Part shown: positions 9,766-19,984 of the stretch, in pieces
How positions within the stretch are numbered: the stretch's first letter is position 1
Layout: every line of letters starts with the position of its first letter
Assembly: GCF_003265705.1 (NCBI RefSeq)
Contig: NW_020313285.1
Coordinates: 17,162,817 to 17,226,816, forward strand
Reading direction: 5' to 3'
Source: Callorhinus ursinus
Lineage: Eukaryota > Chordata > Mammalia > Carnivora > Otariidae
Length of the DNA stretch: 64,000 bases
The notes under the pieces: generated by a model
The model's database searches: none
Seen by the model: only the letters and a program-made list of their open reading frames with translations
Told to the model about the DNA's origin: nothing
Position numbers and translations under genes: made by a program

Positions 9766-10324
9766 AGAATGAATGACAGAGAGAAAATAACTTGGGAGGA
9801 AAATCAGCGTTGTAGTCAGGCTATTCCTAGGGAAGGCGATAGGAAGGGGGGCAGGAAAAGCCAGCTGGGTTGGAGACTGCATAGGGAGCTCAAGGTTTAC
9901 GTCGGTGAGAGTGGAAGGTGTCGGATCAGGGCTTCAGGCTTCCCCCTGGCCACCCGAAGGGTGGGCGGCTGGGTGGTCAAAGGGGCATACGCCACTTAGT
10001 GCCCAATTCCTGGGCGTCCCCTGTGCGGAAAGCAAACGCTAGGCTCTCTTCAGACCCCCCCCCCCACACCCACCCCACAACCTAGGTCCCGCCCCGTGGA
10101 CCTTACGCAGTTGTCTACCACGCAATCACTAGCCCGTGGGCACCAAACTTATGACCCGGGCGGAGCCCTTGTGGAGCAGCAACAAGTGAGAAACGACCAC
10201 CCTCCGCCCGTCCACACAGAGGATCCGATACCTGCCCCGCATCCCGGCCCGGGCTCACCCGCCGGCTGACGTGCTTCTCCCCGCCCCCAGCCCTCCCCGC
10301 GGCCCTACTCGGGCCCTCACTTAC

Positions 10325-10365
10325 GCTTGTCTCCGAGCTATGAGCCGATGCATGGGAGTCGCCAT
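10325..10365 (-). CDS. ZCCHC10: ZCCHC10 coding exon 1 (partial gene)
   Basis: The minus strand encodes MATPMHRLIARRQ plus two bases (GC) of the next codon, then GTAAGTGAG, a strong splice donor at 10324. This equals the N-terminus of ZCCHC10, a small nuclear protein with one CCHC zinc knuckle and a Ser-rich and Lys-rich tail; its precise molecular role is poorly known. No zinc-knuckle exon (QKCLEFGHWTYEC) was found in 1-10324, so the rest of the gene must lie beyond the left edge. The first exon is only 41 coding bases, which is why it could be missed by ORF-based methods. Orientation and distance to HSPA4 agree with the human 5q31 arrangement. Confidence 0.9.
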
Positions 10366-10368
10366 CTT
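10358..10368 (-). promoter_or_regulatory. YY1-type motif over the ZCCHC10 start codon
   Basis: The minus strand reads AAGATGGCGAC, a close match to the YY1 consensus AARATGGCGGC. The ATG inside the motif is the ZCCHC10 start codon. YY1 sites often sit just downstream of the start of transcription in TATA-less CpG promoters. Binding is inferred. Confidence 0.6.
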
Positions 10369-10539
10369 AGCGCGGCTGAGAACTGCCGCGCTGGGTTTTG
10401 GGAAACTCCTCGGAAGGGGCGGGGACTTCGAACCTTGCGTCCGCCTGCCTGGGCGGAGCCAGTCCGGCCTCGGGGGCTTCTGGGGCAAATTTTGGGGTAA
10501 GCCCTGGGTGGGTAGGTGGTAGGTCTTGTCCCCTGTGTA

Positions 10540-11025
10540 GTTCTGTAGTTGAAGAAAGAGGAATGAGGCCGGTTGTCTCACATGAACAGGCTTTTGAAGG
10601 ATGAGTACAAGGTATACTGCGTGAAGAGGCAGGGAGAAACATTTTCAAATGAGGGAAATATATATACATATATACATAACTATGAATAAAACTGTGCAGT
10701 GTTCAGGAAGCAGTCTGGAAAGCAAAATAAAAAGGAATGAATTGAGCAAGATTGGGACCATAAATTGAAAGACTGACTTTAGTAAACCATATAGTGCAAA
10801 TATGTTAATTATTTCTATATGTATTTCATAGGGATGGTTAAGGACCAAATGACACTATGTAACTAAAGCTACTTTGTCTACTGGAAAAAGTTTATACAAA
10901 CAATTATTTTAGGATATTTTAGCATTTAATGTCAGATCATGGAAATTTTATTCCCTTAAATCCACATTCTTTGAGCCATATATAACTTTTTGAAATATAT
11001 ATGTGTGTATGTTTCTGGGCTTCCA
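10540..11025. other. Intergenic DNA, nothing recognised
   Basis: AT-rich sequence upstream of ZCCHC10 with a small ATATACAT tract at about 10660-10680. No repeat family or gene recognised. Confidence 0.35.
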
Positions 11026-11029
11026 CTCA

Positions 11030-11240
11030 TTTTTTTCAGGTATTATTTATGGAGTGCCTAAAATGTTTTAAAAAGTGAGGATAGAGCATTGAGCAAATAT
11101 AGTCCTTGCACACATGGAGCTTTCTACAAACAATAAACAAAGGCAATGTCCAATGAGCATACATACTCTAAAGAAAAAAATTCAGGGTAAGGGGATAAAA
11201 AGTGGTTTAGCACTGGGAGCTAGAGAAGGTGATATCCTTG
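11030..11240 (-). mobile_element. L2 LINE fragment (antisense)
   Basis: Reads like the reverse of the L2 3' end: TATTTATGGAGTGCCTAAAA, then CATTGAGCAAATATAGTCCT and CACACATGGAGCTTTCTACA. Diverged. Confidence 0.55.
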
Positions 11241-11284
11241 ACCTTTGAGCACATCTTGTTCTTAACAAAATGGAATCTTACTAT

Positions 11285-12110
11285 CTGTTCTGTTCTTCAA
11301 CTTGCTTCGTTCATTTCTCAGTGTACTTATGGACATCTTTTCCCATGTGAGCACGTACAGATTTGATTCATTCTTTTTCTATGTTAATTTATATGGATTA
11401 CATGGATATTCCACAATTTATCCAACTAGTACCCAATTTTGTGTATTTTTTAAAAGATTTTATTTATTTATTTGTCAGAGAGAGAGAGTGGGTGTGCACA
11501 CAAGCAGGGAGAGGGGCAGGCAGAGGGAGAAGCAGGCTCCTCAATAAGCAAGGAGCCTGATGTGGAACTCCATCCCAGGACCCTGGGATCATGACCTGAG
11601 CCGAAGGCAGAAGTTTAACCGACTGAGCCACCCAGGGGTCCCCAGTACCCAAGTTTGAACAATTAGATCATTTACCACAAAGATGGGATGAATATATTTT
11701 TAAACACTCATCTGTCTTTCTGTTGTATGACTTTCTGGAAGTAGAATCACTGGGTCAAAGGGTATATGCACTTTTAATTTGATTGGCATTACCTACTATC
11801 CTTTAAATAGGTTTCACCCAAACGTGTTTCCTCACCAGAACTGAGAATGGTTAAACTTTTAAACTTTTTCATATCTAATAAGCCAACTGATACATTATTG
11901 ATGAGGGTAAGTACTTTTCATATGATCTTTGGAGACTATTTTTTTCATGAATTATCTGTCAAAATCTTTGCTTAGTTTTCTATTGGATTTTTATCTTTTT
12001 AATAATGATTTGTAGAAACTTTTAATATTTTATATAAAGACACTTTGTTTTATATTTTACAAATATCTTTCCTTTCAACTTTGTGATCATTTACTCTGTA
12101 CAGAGGCATT
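11285..12110 (+). mobile_element. Old L1-related 3' region, split by a SINE
   Basis: Contains ATGGACATCTTTTCCCATGT, GGATATTCCACAATTTATCC and AGTAGAATCACTGGGTCAAA, hallmarks of an abundant old L1-related 3' region. A SINE interrupts it at 11442-11643. Subfamily not assigned. Confidence 0.6.
11442..11643 (-). mobile_element. CAN-SINE (minus)
   Basis: Duplication AGTACCCAATTTTG (11428-11441) and AGTACCCAAGTTTG (11644-11657). Body carries CACACAAGCAGGGAGAGGGG. Confidence 0.9.
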
Positions 12111-12139
12111 ACATTGTTAAATAGGCATTTTTTTCTAAC

Positions 12140-12254
12140 ATTTTTTTTTTTTAAATAGGCTCCACACTGGTCATGAACTCACAACCCCAAGATGGAGACC
12201 TGAGCTGAAATCAAGAGTCAGACACTTACCTGACCGAACCATGCAGGTGTCCCC
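12140..12254 (-). mobile_element. Short old CAN-SINE (minus), stack member 1
   Basis: AAATAGGCTCCACACTGGTC and GAGCTGAAATCAAGAGTCAG, ending CCATGCAGGTGTCCC. Target-like TAAATAGGCATTTTTTT at 12118 recurs as TAAATAGGAATTTTTTT at 12255. Confidence 0.8.
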
Positions 12255-12271
12255 TAAATAGGAATTTTTTT

Positions 12272-12468
12272 TTCAATTTAAAGATTTTATTTATCTTAGA
12301 GAGCGCATTTGCACTTGGTGGGGTGGGGGCAGAGGGAGAGGGAGAGAGAGAGAGGACCTCAAGCTGACTCCCCACAGAGTGTGGAGCCCGACATGACTCT
12401 CGATCCTATGACCTGAGCCGAAATCAAAAGTCGAACATTTAACCAGCTGAGCCACCCAGGTGCCCCCC
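12272..12468 (-). mobile_element. CAN-SINE (minus), stack member 2
   Basis: Older body (TTGCACTTGGTGGGGTGGGG). Its right flank TACATAGGCATTTTTTT at 12469 is a diverged copy of the left target. Confidence 0.85.
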
Positions 12469-12485
12469 TACATAGGCATTTTTTT

Positions 12486-12681
12486 AAATTTTTTTTAAAG
12501 ATTTTATTTATTTATTTGAGAGAGAGAATGAGAGATAGAGAGCACGAGAGGGAAGAGGGTCAGAGGGAGAAGCAGACTCCCTGCCAAGGAGGGAGCCCGA
12601 TGTGGGACTCGATCCCGGGACTCCAGGATCATGACCTGAGCCGAAGGCAGTCGCTTAACTTACTGAGCCACCCAGGAGCCC
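12486..12681 (-). mobile_element. CAN-SINE (minus), GGAGTCCC subtype, stack member 3
   Basis: The minus form of the GGAGTCCCGGGATCGAG subtype with GAGCACGAGAGGGAAGAGGG. TACATAGGCATTTTT at 12469 and 12682 is its perfect duplication. Confidence 0.9.
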
Positions 12682-12779
12682 TACATAGGCATTTTTAACA
12701 ATCTTTTTCTTTATGGGTTCCTGGATTTGACTCATGCTTAGAATGGCCTTTTATGTCCCAAGATTATTGAAACGTGTTT

Positions 12780-12890
12780 TGAGCAGCACTGAGCTGGCTC
12801 AGTCAGTAGAGCATGTGAGTCTTGATGTCAGAGTTGGGAGTTAAAGCCCCCAAGCTGGTGTAGAGAATACTTAAAAATAAATAAATAATA
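12780..12890 (+). mobile_element. Short old CAN-SINE (plus)
   Basis: GAGCTGGCTCAGTCAGTAGA, GAGTTGGGAGTTAAAGCCCC and AGAATACTTAAAAATAAATA. It lacks the CT-rich body. Confidence 0.75.
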
Positions 12891-12894
12891 AAAT

Positions 12895-13890
12895 ATTTTC
12901 TTGTATTTTATTGTAATTCTTTAGTTACAATTATGGTTATATTCTTAATCCTCATTTTTAGTTTTTGAAACACCATTTACTAAATAATCTATCACTTCTT
13001 TACTGATCTGAAATTCTACTTTCTTGTATACTAAATATGTACAAATTTAGTTTGAACATTTTGTTTTCTTCTGAAGATCTATTTTTGTCAGGATATGTCA
13101 TTATTTCAATTTCCATGATTCAATAGGATATTTTGATATCTGGCACAGTAATCCCTCCTAATTAATCCTTCTTTTTCCTCAATTTTCTTCATTGCTCCTA
13201 GGCATTTATTTCCCTAGATAAGCTGTATTCTCAAATTTTCTAGTTTCACACAAAACAAGATTCATCTGTCAGCTAATTTTAAAAGAAACTGCATTATAAC
13301 AAATATGAAAAGATGAGACAGAATGAGCTATGACAAATCAAAAGGAGAAAGCAAATGGCATTATTTGTGATGAGTTGGTTGCATACCTGGAAAGCCTACA
13401 AGAATTAATTAAAAGCCTCTGGAGAGTTCAACATTGGGGTCAGGTACATATACACAAAATAAAATAATAACTTGCTTTTTCAGGGGCAAGAGCAAGCCAA
13501 TGTAACTGTTTCCCATTGAGGCCCATGGGCTTGAGGGACCCTCAGCTTTGTTCAGAGAATTTAGGCCAAAATTCAGATGCTGAGTTTTGTGAACCTTAAT
13601 GGGTTGCAGCTGAAGGAATCAAAAATTCTTGTGAAAGCTGCAAGTAATTTCTATCTGGCAAGAATGAATATTTTACTAGTCTTTAAGCAGACTGTTTATT
13701 CTAGGAAAACCTCCTAAGTGTCTTCCAGTTACATAAGATGTCTCAAAGAACTGGGGGAAGGATGGATGTAAAAGACATGTGTTGGAGAGAAAAGTGCATC
13801 TCTCTGGGCTGGGATGCTTTGGGGCAAGATGGTTGTTTCCTGCTTGGATCCTGGCCTGTTAGAGAGCACCTGTGGCTCAAGAGCGGAGCA
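12895..13890. other. Intergenic DNA, nothing recognised
   Basis: AT-rich first half and mixed second half. No gene or repeat could be named. Open frames at 13738-14011 are short and have no recognisable protein content. Confidence 0.3.
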
Positions 13891-13929
13891 CAGAACAGGA
13901 CCTGCTTCAGGGGCAAACTATGTACAGTT

Positions 13930-14105
13930 CAGGGCCCTGTGCTTAGAAAAGTCCTACATTTGGTTTAATGCTCTGCTACTGCCATTTTTAAAAATTCATA
14001 GTAACTTTTGAACAGGGTGCCCTGCATTTTAGTTTTGCTCTGCGCCCTATACATTACGTAAATGGTCTGCACCAGAAATTGGTCAAAGTGTTTTCACCAG
14101 ACACT
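13930..14105. repeat. Probable ancient interspersed repeat, family not named
   Basis: The stretch around GGGCCCTGTGCTTAGAAAAG, TGGTTTAATGCTCTGCTACT and GAACAGGGTGCCCTGCATTT looks like a widespread old mammalian repeat, but I cannot name the family with certainty. Confidence 0.35.
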
Positions 14106-14281
14106 GTGAGACGAGTGAAATGCAAACTAGCTCCATCAGGATCAGAAGAGGTGAGAGAACTGATCCTCCCTGGAAGAGAGAGAGGAGAGAGAGAGGAGAA
14201 CTGATTTTCCTGGAATTCAGAATCAGTCTTCTCCCTGAAGATTGGTGGCTATTGTTTAAAAAAAAAAAAAAAGGTTTTTTT

Positions 14282-14605
14282 GGGGCACCTGGGTGGCTCA
14301 GTCGTTAAGCGTCTGCCTTCGGCTCAGGTCATGATCCCAGGGTCCTGGGATTGAGCCCCACATCGGGCTCCCTGCTTGGCAGGAAGCCTGCTTCTCCCTC
14401 TCCCGCTCCCCCTGCTTGTGTTCCTTCTCTCGCTGTGTCTNNNNNNNNNNNNNNNNNNNNNNNNNNNNNNNNNNNNNNNNNNNNNNNNNNNNNNNNNNNN
14501 NNNNNNNNNNNNNNNNNNNNNNNNNNNNNNNNNNNNNNNNCCCCCTGCTTGTGTTCCTTCTCTCGCTGTGTCTGTCAAATAAATAAATAAAATCTTTAAA
14601 AAAAA
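14282..14605 (+). mobile_element. CAN-SINE (plus) containing an assembly gap
   Basis: Head and body 14282-14440, a run of 100 N, then body and tail 14541-14605. If the N-run and the repeated 33 bases are removed, one normal-length element remains. Confidence 0.88.
14441..14540. other. Assembly gap of exactly 100 N
   Basis: One hundred N, a usual placeholder for a gap of unknown size. The 33 bases just before (14408-14440) and just after (14541-14573) are identical, so the two contig ends may simply overlap. Translations across the gap are artefacts. Confidence 0.95.
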
Positions 14606-14618
14606 AAAAAAAGAGGGG

Positions 14619-14825
14619 GGGCGCCTGGGTGGCTCAGCCGTTGTGCATCTGCCTTCAGCTCAGGTCATGATTCCAGGGTCCTGGGATTGAGCCCCGCATC
14701 GGGCTCCCTGCTTGGTAGGAAGCCTGCTTCTCCCGCTCCCGCTCCCCCTGCTTGTGTTCCCTCTTTCGCTGTCTCTCTCTCTGTCAAATAAATATAAAAT
14801 CTTTAAAAAAATAAATAAATAAGAC
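14619..14825 (+). mobile_element. CAN-SINE (plus)
   Basis: Second consecutive plus SINE, starting GGGGCGCCTGGGTGGCTCAG, ending AAATATAAAATC and an A/T tail. It follows the gap-containing copy after a short A/G run. Confidence 0.9.
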
Positions 14826-14829
14826 AGAG

Positions 14830-15360
14830 AGTCAGAGCAGGGTGACTATATGTCCTGTAAAGAGGAGTAGCCATGCAAGGGGACTGGCAGAAGGGCTTTT
14901 GGGCCTCTGTGGGTATGAGGCTCTGGTTCCCCAGATGAAGAAAGAAACTCTTCCATCCATCTTTGGGCAGAGAGGCGAGAACCGCGCCTGAAGTTCCTTG
15001 GAATTGGGGGAGAGCTGCCTTCCTCAGTTGCTTCTACTTCTTGAGATGGCTTGGCAGCTGACTACTTAACAGTTGTGTCACATTCTTTTATCTTCAGACA
15101 GAGCTGCTGGGACTCCTCAGTCTTGGGGCCTTGATCTAACACTCTGCTGTGACATAGCTTCATGGAGTGCTCCTAACTCTGTGTGATTCTGAGTGCAGGA
15201 TTTGCTCCTTCCCTCTCTTGTAATTAACAGATCTGCAGGAAGAGAAAAGGAAGTTGACATGCTGAGAGGACCAGAGATGAGAGACAGAACAACAACTACC
15301 TAAACTTGATTGTTTTCCTTTTAGATTATTGTGGCTTCTCTTTAGTAAATCCCTTTTGTG
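14830..15360. other. Intergenic DNA, nothing recognised
   Basis: No gene, RNA or named repeat seen on either strand. Confidence 0.35.
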
Positions 15361-15378
15361 ATGAAGATGGTTCAAGTT

Positions 15379-15484
15379 AGGGGGCACCTGGCTGGCTCCC
15401 AGTCAGTAGAGCATGTGACTTTTGATCTCAGGGTTGTGAATTCAAGCCCCACACTGGGCGCGGAGCCAACTTAAAAAAAAAAAA
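15379..15484 (+). mobile_element. Short CAN-SINE (plus)
   Basis: GGGGCACCTGGCTGGCTCCC to CACACTGGGCGCGGAGCCAA followed by an A-run. Perfect 15-base duplication AAGATGGTTCAAGTT at 15364-15378 and 15485-15499. Confidence 0.9.
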
Positions 15485-15534
15485 AAGATGGTTCAAGTTG
15501 GGTTTCTGTCTTGCCCCCAAAGAATCTTTGATTT

Positions 15535-15620
15535 TATCACCAGAGGTAGGGTTTATCCCCCTTTTACAAATGAAGGGACTAAGAGACTCAGGCATCTGTG
15601 TTTCAAGTACTCAAGGAAGG
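15535..15620 (-). repeat. MIR fragment (antisense), weak
   Basis: TTATCCCCCTTTTACAAATG and AAGGGACTAAGAGACTCAGG resemble the reverse complement of the MIR core. Divergence is high. Confidence 0.45.
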
Positions 15621-15798
15621 GCGTTGAGAAGAGTTTTCAATTAGAAATAATTGTGCCTCTGATAAACCTCATTGGGTACAATGCCTCCACTGTGCTAAAC
15701 TTCAGGCGTCTTCGTTATGTGATTTATCCAAGGTCCATGGCCCTGAACTTTTCCCATTGCATACCTCTCCCTCCCCTTCAGCCAGTTGGGTTTATTTT

Positions 15799-15943
15799 TA
15801 TTTTTTTTATTATTTTTTAAAGATTTTATTTATTTATTTGACAGAGAGAGATAGCGAGAGGATGTGGGGCTTGATCCCAGGACCCCAGGATCATGACCGA
15901 GCCGAAGGCAGATGCTTAACCACTGAGCCAACCAGGTGCCCCT
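15799..15943 (-). mobile_element. CAN-SINE (minus) with internal deletion
   Basis: After GATAGCGAGAG the body jumps to GATGTGGGGCTTGATCC, losing about 60 bases. Duplication AGTTGGGTTTATTTT (15784-15798) and AGTTGGGGTTATTTT (15944-15958). Confidence 0.88.
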
Positions 15944-15959
15944 AGTTGGGGTTATTTTG

Positions 15960-16975
15960 AGATATATTATTTTGAGATAATATAGAACTGCTTCCCTTAT
16001 ATCATTGAGGATTCAATTGCAAGGAACAAAACTTTGGCTAAACAAAGAATTCATTGGCAGCATATTAGCTAGATCATAGTTTAGAAGGAGGAATTGCATA
16101 CCCAGCCTTGAGAAGTTCTTGACCCAGAAAAGTCCAGATCTTACTAGTGGGGACCTTGTGTGCTACTTCTTTCAGCTCTTGCCAGCAGATGAGGGGGTCC
16201 AACCCCCCGCAGTACCTGTGTGCCTCATGTCAACAGTAAAGTTCCCTGTAAGAGTTTCCCTGGCTTCTTACTGAGATATGTCCATCCCTCTGGCCATGGG
16301 TGGGATCCCACAATCAGCAGTCTGCCAGAATGAGGAAGAATAGAGGAACACTGTAAAGAGTGAATGTTATGCAGAAAAAAACAAAAGATGTACCCTATCT
16401 CCTGTAACAGAACCTTTCTACAAGATCTGTTATGTAAATTATTCACACCTAGATGCAGTGGGGGTGGTCACAGTGTTTCACAAAGGCCTACAGTGACAAA
16501 ACACTTAGAGATGTCATATAGCAAACCCAAAGGAAGGTGGCTCTCTTTCTCTCTCCCTTTTCTGGTGAGGATGATAAACTTCTGTGCTCTAAATCCAATC
16601 ATTTTAATTGCCAAGTCAGATACATGGTGAATGTTTTATTAAAGTTCATGTGAAATTCAGAATGATGCTCTAATATTTCTTCTAGATGTATCCCCATTTA
16701 TCGAACTGCTCTGGCTTCCCACCCCCTCCACTGGACCTTCCCAGTATTGTGGGTGCTAAGGCTCAAATGGCTTTATTCCAGTTTGAATTTAATAGTCTTG
16801 AAACCATGCCTCCTTTTTTAAAACACAAGTAATCCATTTTCATTATGGAAAAACTTGGAAATAGAGATTAAGAAAAATAATGCACATTATCTTCCACTAT
16901 CTACAGAAAGAGATGTTCAAAGTTCTCTTTTGGGAAATGTAGATATTTCTTATATCCATAACTGACCCTTAACTA
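15960..16975. other. Intergenic DNA, no gene seen
   Basis: The part at about 16005-16200 (TTGCAAGGAACAAAACTTTG, AAAGAATTCATTGGCAGCAT) resembles an old interspersed repeat that I cannot name. The rest is unrecognised. Confidence 0.3.
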
Positions 16976-16991
16976 ATTATAACACGTTTTA

Positions 16992-17203
16992 TTGTTGTTT
17001 ATTTTTATTTTTTATTTATTTTTTAAAAAAATATTTTATTTATTTGACAGAGAGAGACACAGCGAGAGAGGGAACACAAGCAGAGGGAGTAGGAGAGGGA
17101 GAAGCAGGCTCCCCGCCCAGCAGGGAGCCTGATGGGGGACTTGATCCCAGATGACCTGAGCTGAAGGCAGACACTTAATGAGTGAGCCACCCAGGTGCCC
17201 CTC
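16992..17203 (-). mobile_element. CAN-SINE (minus)
   Basis: Duplication TAACACGTTTTA at 16980-16991 and 17204-17215. The GACCCTGGGATC half of the palindromic block is deleted (GATCCCAGATGACCTGAG). Confidence 0.9.
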
Positions 17204-17227
17204 TAACACGTTTTAAAATATCACAGA

Positions 17228-17430
17228 TGGGGCACCTGGGAGGCTCAGTCGGTTGAGGGTCTGCGTTCAGCTCAGGTCATGATTCCAGGGTCCCCGGATC
17301 AAGCCCTCCATCGGGCTCCCTTTTCGGCAAGGAGTCTGCTTCTCTTTCTCCCTCTGCCTTTCCTCCCGGCTCATTCTTTCTCTCTCTCTCTTTCTCTGTC
17401 AAATAAATAAGTAAAATTAAAAATATATAT
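17228..17430 (+). mobile_element. CAN-SINE (plus), diverged
   Basis: GGGGCACCTGGGAGGCTCAG head, CT-rich body, AAATAAATAAGTAAAATTAA tail. A short duplication CACAGAT flanks it. Confidence 0.83.
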
Positions 17431-17504
17431 ACACAGATAATATATGTCTGGGGAATTTTTAATTGTCCTGAGCAGTATTAGTAGATCTTTGCTTCTTGGT
17501 GGTT

Positions 17505-17760
17505 TTTTTTTTTTTTAGCAACAGCATTTATTGAGGGTCACACACTGTGCTTTTAGATAATATTTCTAAAAGTTGAGGTATAATTTACATAGAATAAAAT
17601 GGACAGATTTCGAACTGTATGGCTTGATGAATTTTACCAAGTACAAACACCCACAAAAGATGCAGCCACCACCTAAATCAAGATATAGAACATTCTCTCA
17701 GTGATTTTACAAATCGTAAAGCAATGTTACACAGCAAGAGGCATGAAGAGTAAGAGTTCT
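17505..17760 (-). mobile_element. Old L1 3' region (antisense)
   Basis: AAAGTTGAGGTATAATTTAC, ATAGAATAAAATGGACAGAT and AAATCAAGATATAGAACATT match the reverse complement of an old L1 3' untranslated region. Confidence 0.55.
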
Positions 17761-17761
17761 A

Positions 17762-17998
17762 CCATCACGGCGGTCTATCTGGAATGGAATGAAGATGCCC
17801 ATTTTTTTGCATTTCAGTGTCCACATCACTCTCAGCCGCATTTCTTGGTCATTAGGGGAGGATATTCTCCTATGTGTAGAATTCTGAGGGTTCCTTATAG
17901 CTATCGTTTAGCATCTTAAAAAGGTGTCACTCTCCCTGAAGAATATATTTACTTTTTGGAAAATTTGAATTTCACATAGACTTACTTTCTCTATTCAG
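17762..17998. other. Intergenic DNA, nothing recognised
   Basis: May be more of the L1 to the left (CATTTCAGTGTCCACATCAC) but too diverged to call. Confidence 0.3.
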
Positions 17999-18016
17999 TC
18001 TAGAAAAATTATTTTT

Positions 18017-18210
18017 TTTAAAGATTTTATTTATTTATTTGAGAGTGAAAGTGAAAGAGAGAGCATGAACTGGGGGGGGGGGGGGAGGGGCAGAGGGAGA
18101 AACAGGCTCCCCGCTCAGCAGGGAGGCCGATGCAGGACTCGATCCCAGGACACTGGGATCATGACCTGAGTTGAAGGCAGACGCTTAACCCACTGAGCCA
18201 CCCAGTGCCC
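18017..18210 (-). mobile_element. CAN-SINE (minus) with G-run
   Basis: Duplication CTAGAAAAATTATTTTT (18000-18016) and CTAGACAAAATTATTTTT (18211-18228). A 14-base G homopolymer interrupts the body near 18073. Confidence 0.9.
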
Positions 18211-18354
18211 CTAGACAAAATTATTTTTAAAGTGTTCTACTTTTAAAAAGTTTTACTTTTGGTGAATGCAAAAAAATATAGGAAAACACACATTTTACCT
18301 GTAGGTCCTTAGGCATATGGATTAACATGTGTAAATTATTGTAAATTGTAAAAA

Positions 18355-18553
18355 AAAATTTTTAAAGATTTCATTTATTTATTTGACAGAGAGAGACACA
18401 GCAAGAGAGGGAACACAAGCAAGGGGAGTGGGAGAGGGAGAAGCAGGCTTCCTGCCGAGCAGGGAGCCCAATGCGGGACTCGATCCCAGGACCCTGGGAT
18501 CATGACCTGAGCCAAAGGCAGACACCTAACCATCTGAGCCACCAGGTGCCCAT
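18355..18553 (-). mobile_element. CAN-SINE (minus)
   Basis: GTAAATTGTAAAAA at 18341-18354 and 18554-18567. Full body with GAACACAAGCAAGGGGAGTG. Confidence 0.92.
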
Positions 18554-18602
18554 GTAAATTGTAAAAATTTATTATTGTCTTTGAATGTCTATCTTAATTT
18601 TT

Positions 18603-18807
18603 ATTTACTTATTTGTTTATTTAAGATTTTATTTATTTATTTGTCAGAGAGAGAGCACAAGCAGGGGGAGTGGCAGGCAGAGGGAGAAGCAGGCTCCCTG
18701 CTGAGTAAGGAGCCCGATGTGGGACTCGATCCCAGGATCCCAGGATCCCAGGATCATGACCTGAGCTGAAGGCAGACGCTTAACCGACTGAGACACCCAG
18801 GCGTCCC
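18603..18807 (-). mobile_element. CAN-SINE (minus) with small internal triplication
   Basis: A 21-base duplication at 18582-18602 and 18808-18828 differs at one base. Inside, ATCCCAGG is present three times in a row before ATCATGACCTG, a local slippage expansion. Confidence 0.92.
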
Positions 18808-19137
18808 TGAATGTATATCTTAATTTTTTAAAAAATATGAAGCAAGTAATATTCTATAGAATTAAATGCTTTTCTCTGTGATCGATAAAACTGAAAAAGG
18901 CTTTTTTGAGTTATCAGTGCTACTAGAGAAAGAACCCAAACTCTCCAAAGTACTTCATAATAAATTCCTCTAACTCATTTTTCATTAGAATGCTAATCAG
19001 AAAAATACCAAATCAAGATTCAGTTTATGTGGTTTGTGAAGCAGAAATAAAATAGTAATTATACTTTTTTTATAAATAAGAACAGCATGATAGCCTTTCT
19101 CCACAAAAAAACAAATACAGCCTAAGAGACTTTCTTC

Positions 19138-19338
19138 CTTCTTCTTTTTTTTAAAGATTTCTTTATTTTAGAGAGAGAAGAAGAGAGAGCGGTGGGGAGG
19201 GGCAGAGAGAGAGAGAATCTCAGGCAGACTCTGGACTGAGCGTGGAGCCTGTCACAGGGCTCAGTCCCAGGACCCTGAGACGACTTGAGCTGAAAGCAAG
19301 AGTTGGATGCTTGAGCGGCTGCACCACCCAGGTGCCCC
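19138..19338 (-). mobile_element. Old CAN-SINE (minus)
   Basis: TAAGAGACTTTCTT (19123 on) and TAAGAGCCCTTCTT (19339 on) flank a diverged body with CCACCCAGGTGCCCC. Confidence 0.85.
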
Positions 19339-19504
19339 TAAGAGCCCTTCTTTAATACTGAGACGTTTGCCTTTTTGTGAGAAGCATTTTGTATAGCATC
19401 AGTTTAGGTTCAAGGTAGGCTCTGGAGTTGTCAACAGATGCTTTTCTTGTACTTGATATCAGTAAGTTTGCTATAAAGATTTCCTTTTTGCACCATTTAG
19501 TCTT

Positions 19505-19691
19505 TTTTTTTTTTTAAGATTTTATTTTTTTATTTGACAGAGAGAAAGAGAACACAAGCAGGGGGAGTAGGAGAGGGAAAAGCCGGCTCCCCACTGAGCC
19601 AGGAGCCAGACGCGGGGCTCAATCCCAGGACCCTGGGATCATGACCTGAGCCAAAGGCAGATGCTTAACAACTGAGCCACCCAGGCGCCCC
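19505..19691 (-). mobile_element. CAN-SINE (minus)
   Basis: GCACCATTTAGTCTT (19490-19504) and GCACCATCTAGTCTT (19692-19706), one mismatch. Confidence 0.92.
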
Positions 19692-19984
19692 GCACCATCT
19701 AGTCTTCATCAGTCTTTTGAGAATTTGGTAAAATGTGAATTAACTTTGGAGAGTGTTAAGATTTGCTTCAAATTTCCAAGTATTAGTAGCATCTGTAAAT
19801 CTTGTCCACTTTAGGTAATACAGCTTTCCGTTCATGACACGTTAGATCAGGATTTTTGTGACATTCATGCTCTCTCTCTACATTTAAAAAATACTAACCA
19901 TTCTGTTTCTTTTCCATTTCTTCGGTGAAGTTTCATGAAGCCATTTAAAAGTGGATGTCATGAAGGGCTTTTTTTAGCGAAGGA

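Larger units (their letters stand above)
9930..10520 (-). promoter_or_regulatory. ZCCHC10: CpG-island promoter of ZCCHC10
   Basis: GC content and CpG density rise sharply here and fall again by about 10540. The island surrounds the first coding exon of ZCCHC10. A GC box (GGGGCGGGG) lies at 10416-10424, just upstream of the start on the minus strand, with no TATA box seen. A C-homopolymer run lies near 10056. The transcription start is not determinable by eye. Confidence 0.75.

Noticed and set aside
1..10324. ZCCHC10 zinc-knuckle exon on the minus strand
   Set aside because: No segment encoding QKCLEFGHWTYEC was found; it must lie to the left of the window.
14324..14590. Open frames spanning the N-run
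   Set aside because: Their middle is 34 unknown residues over an assembly gap inside a SINE.
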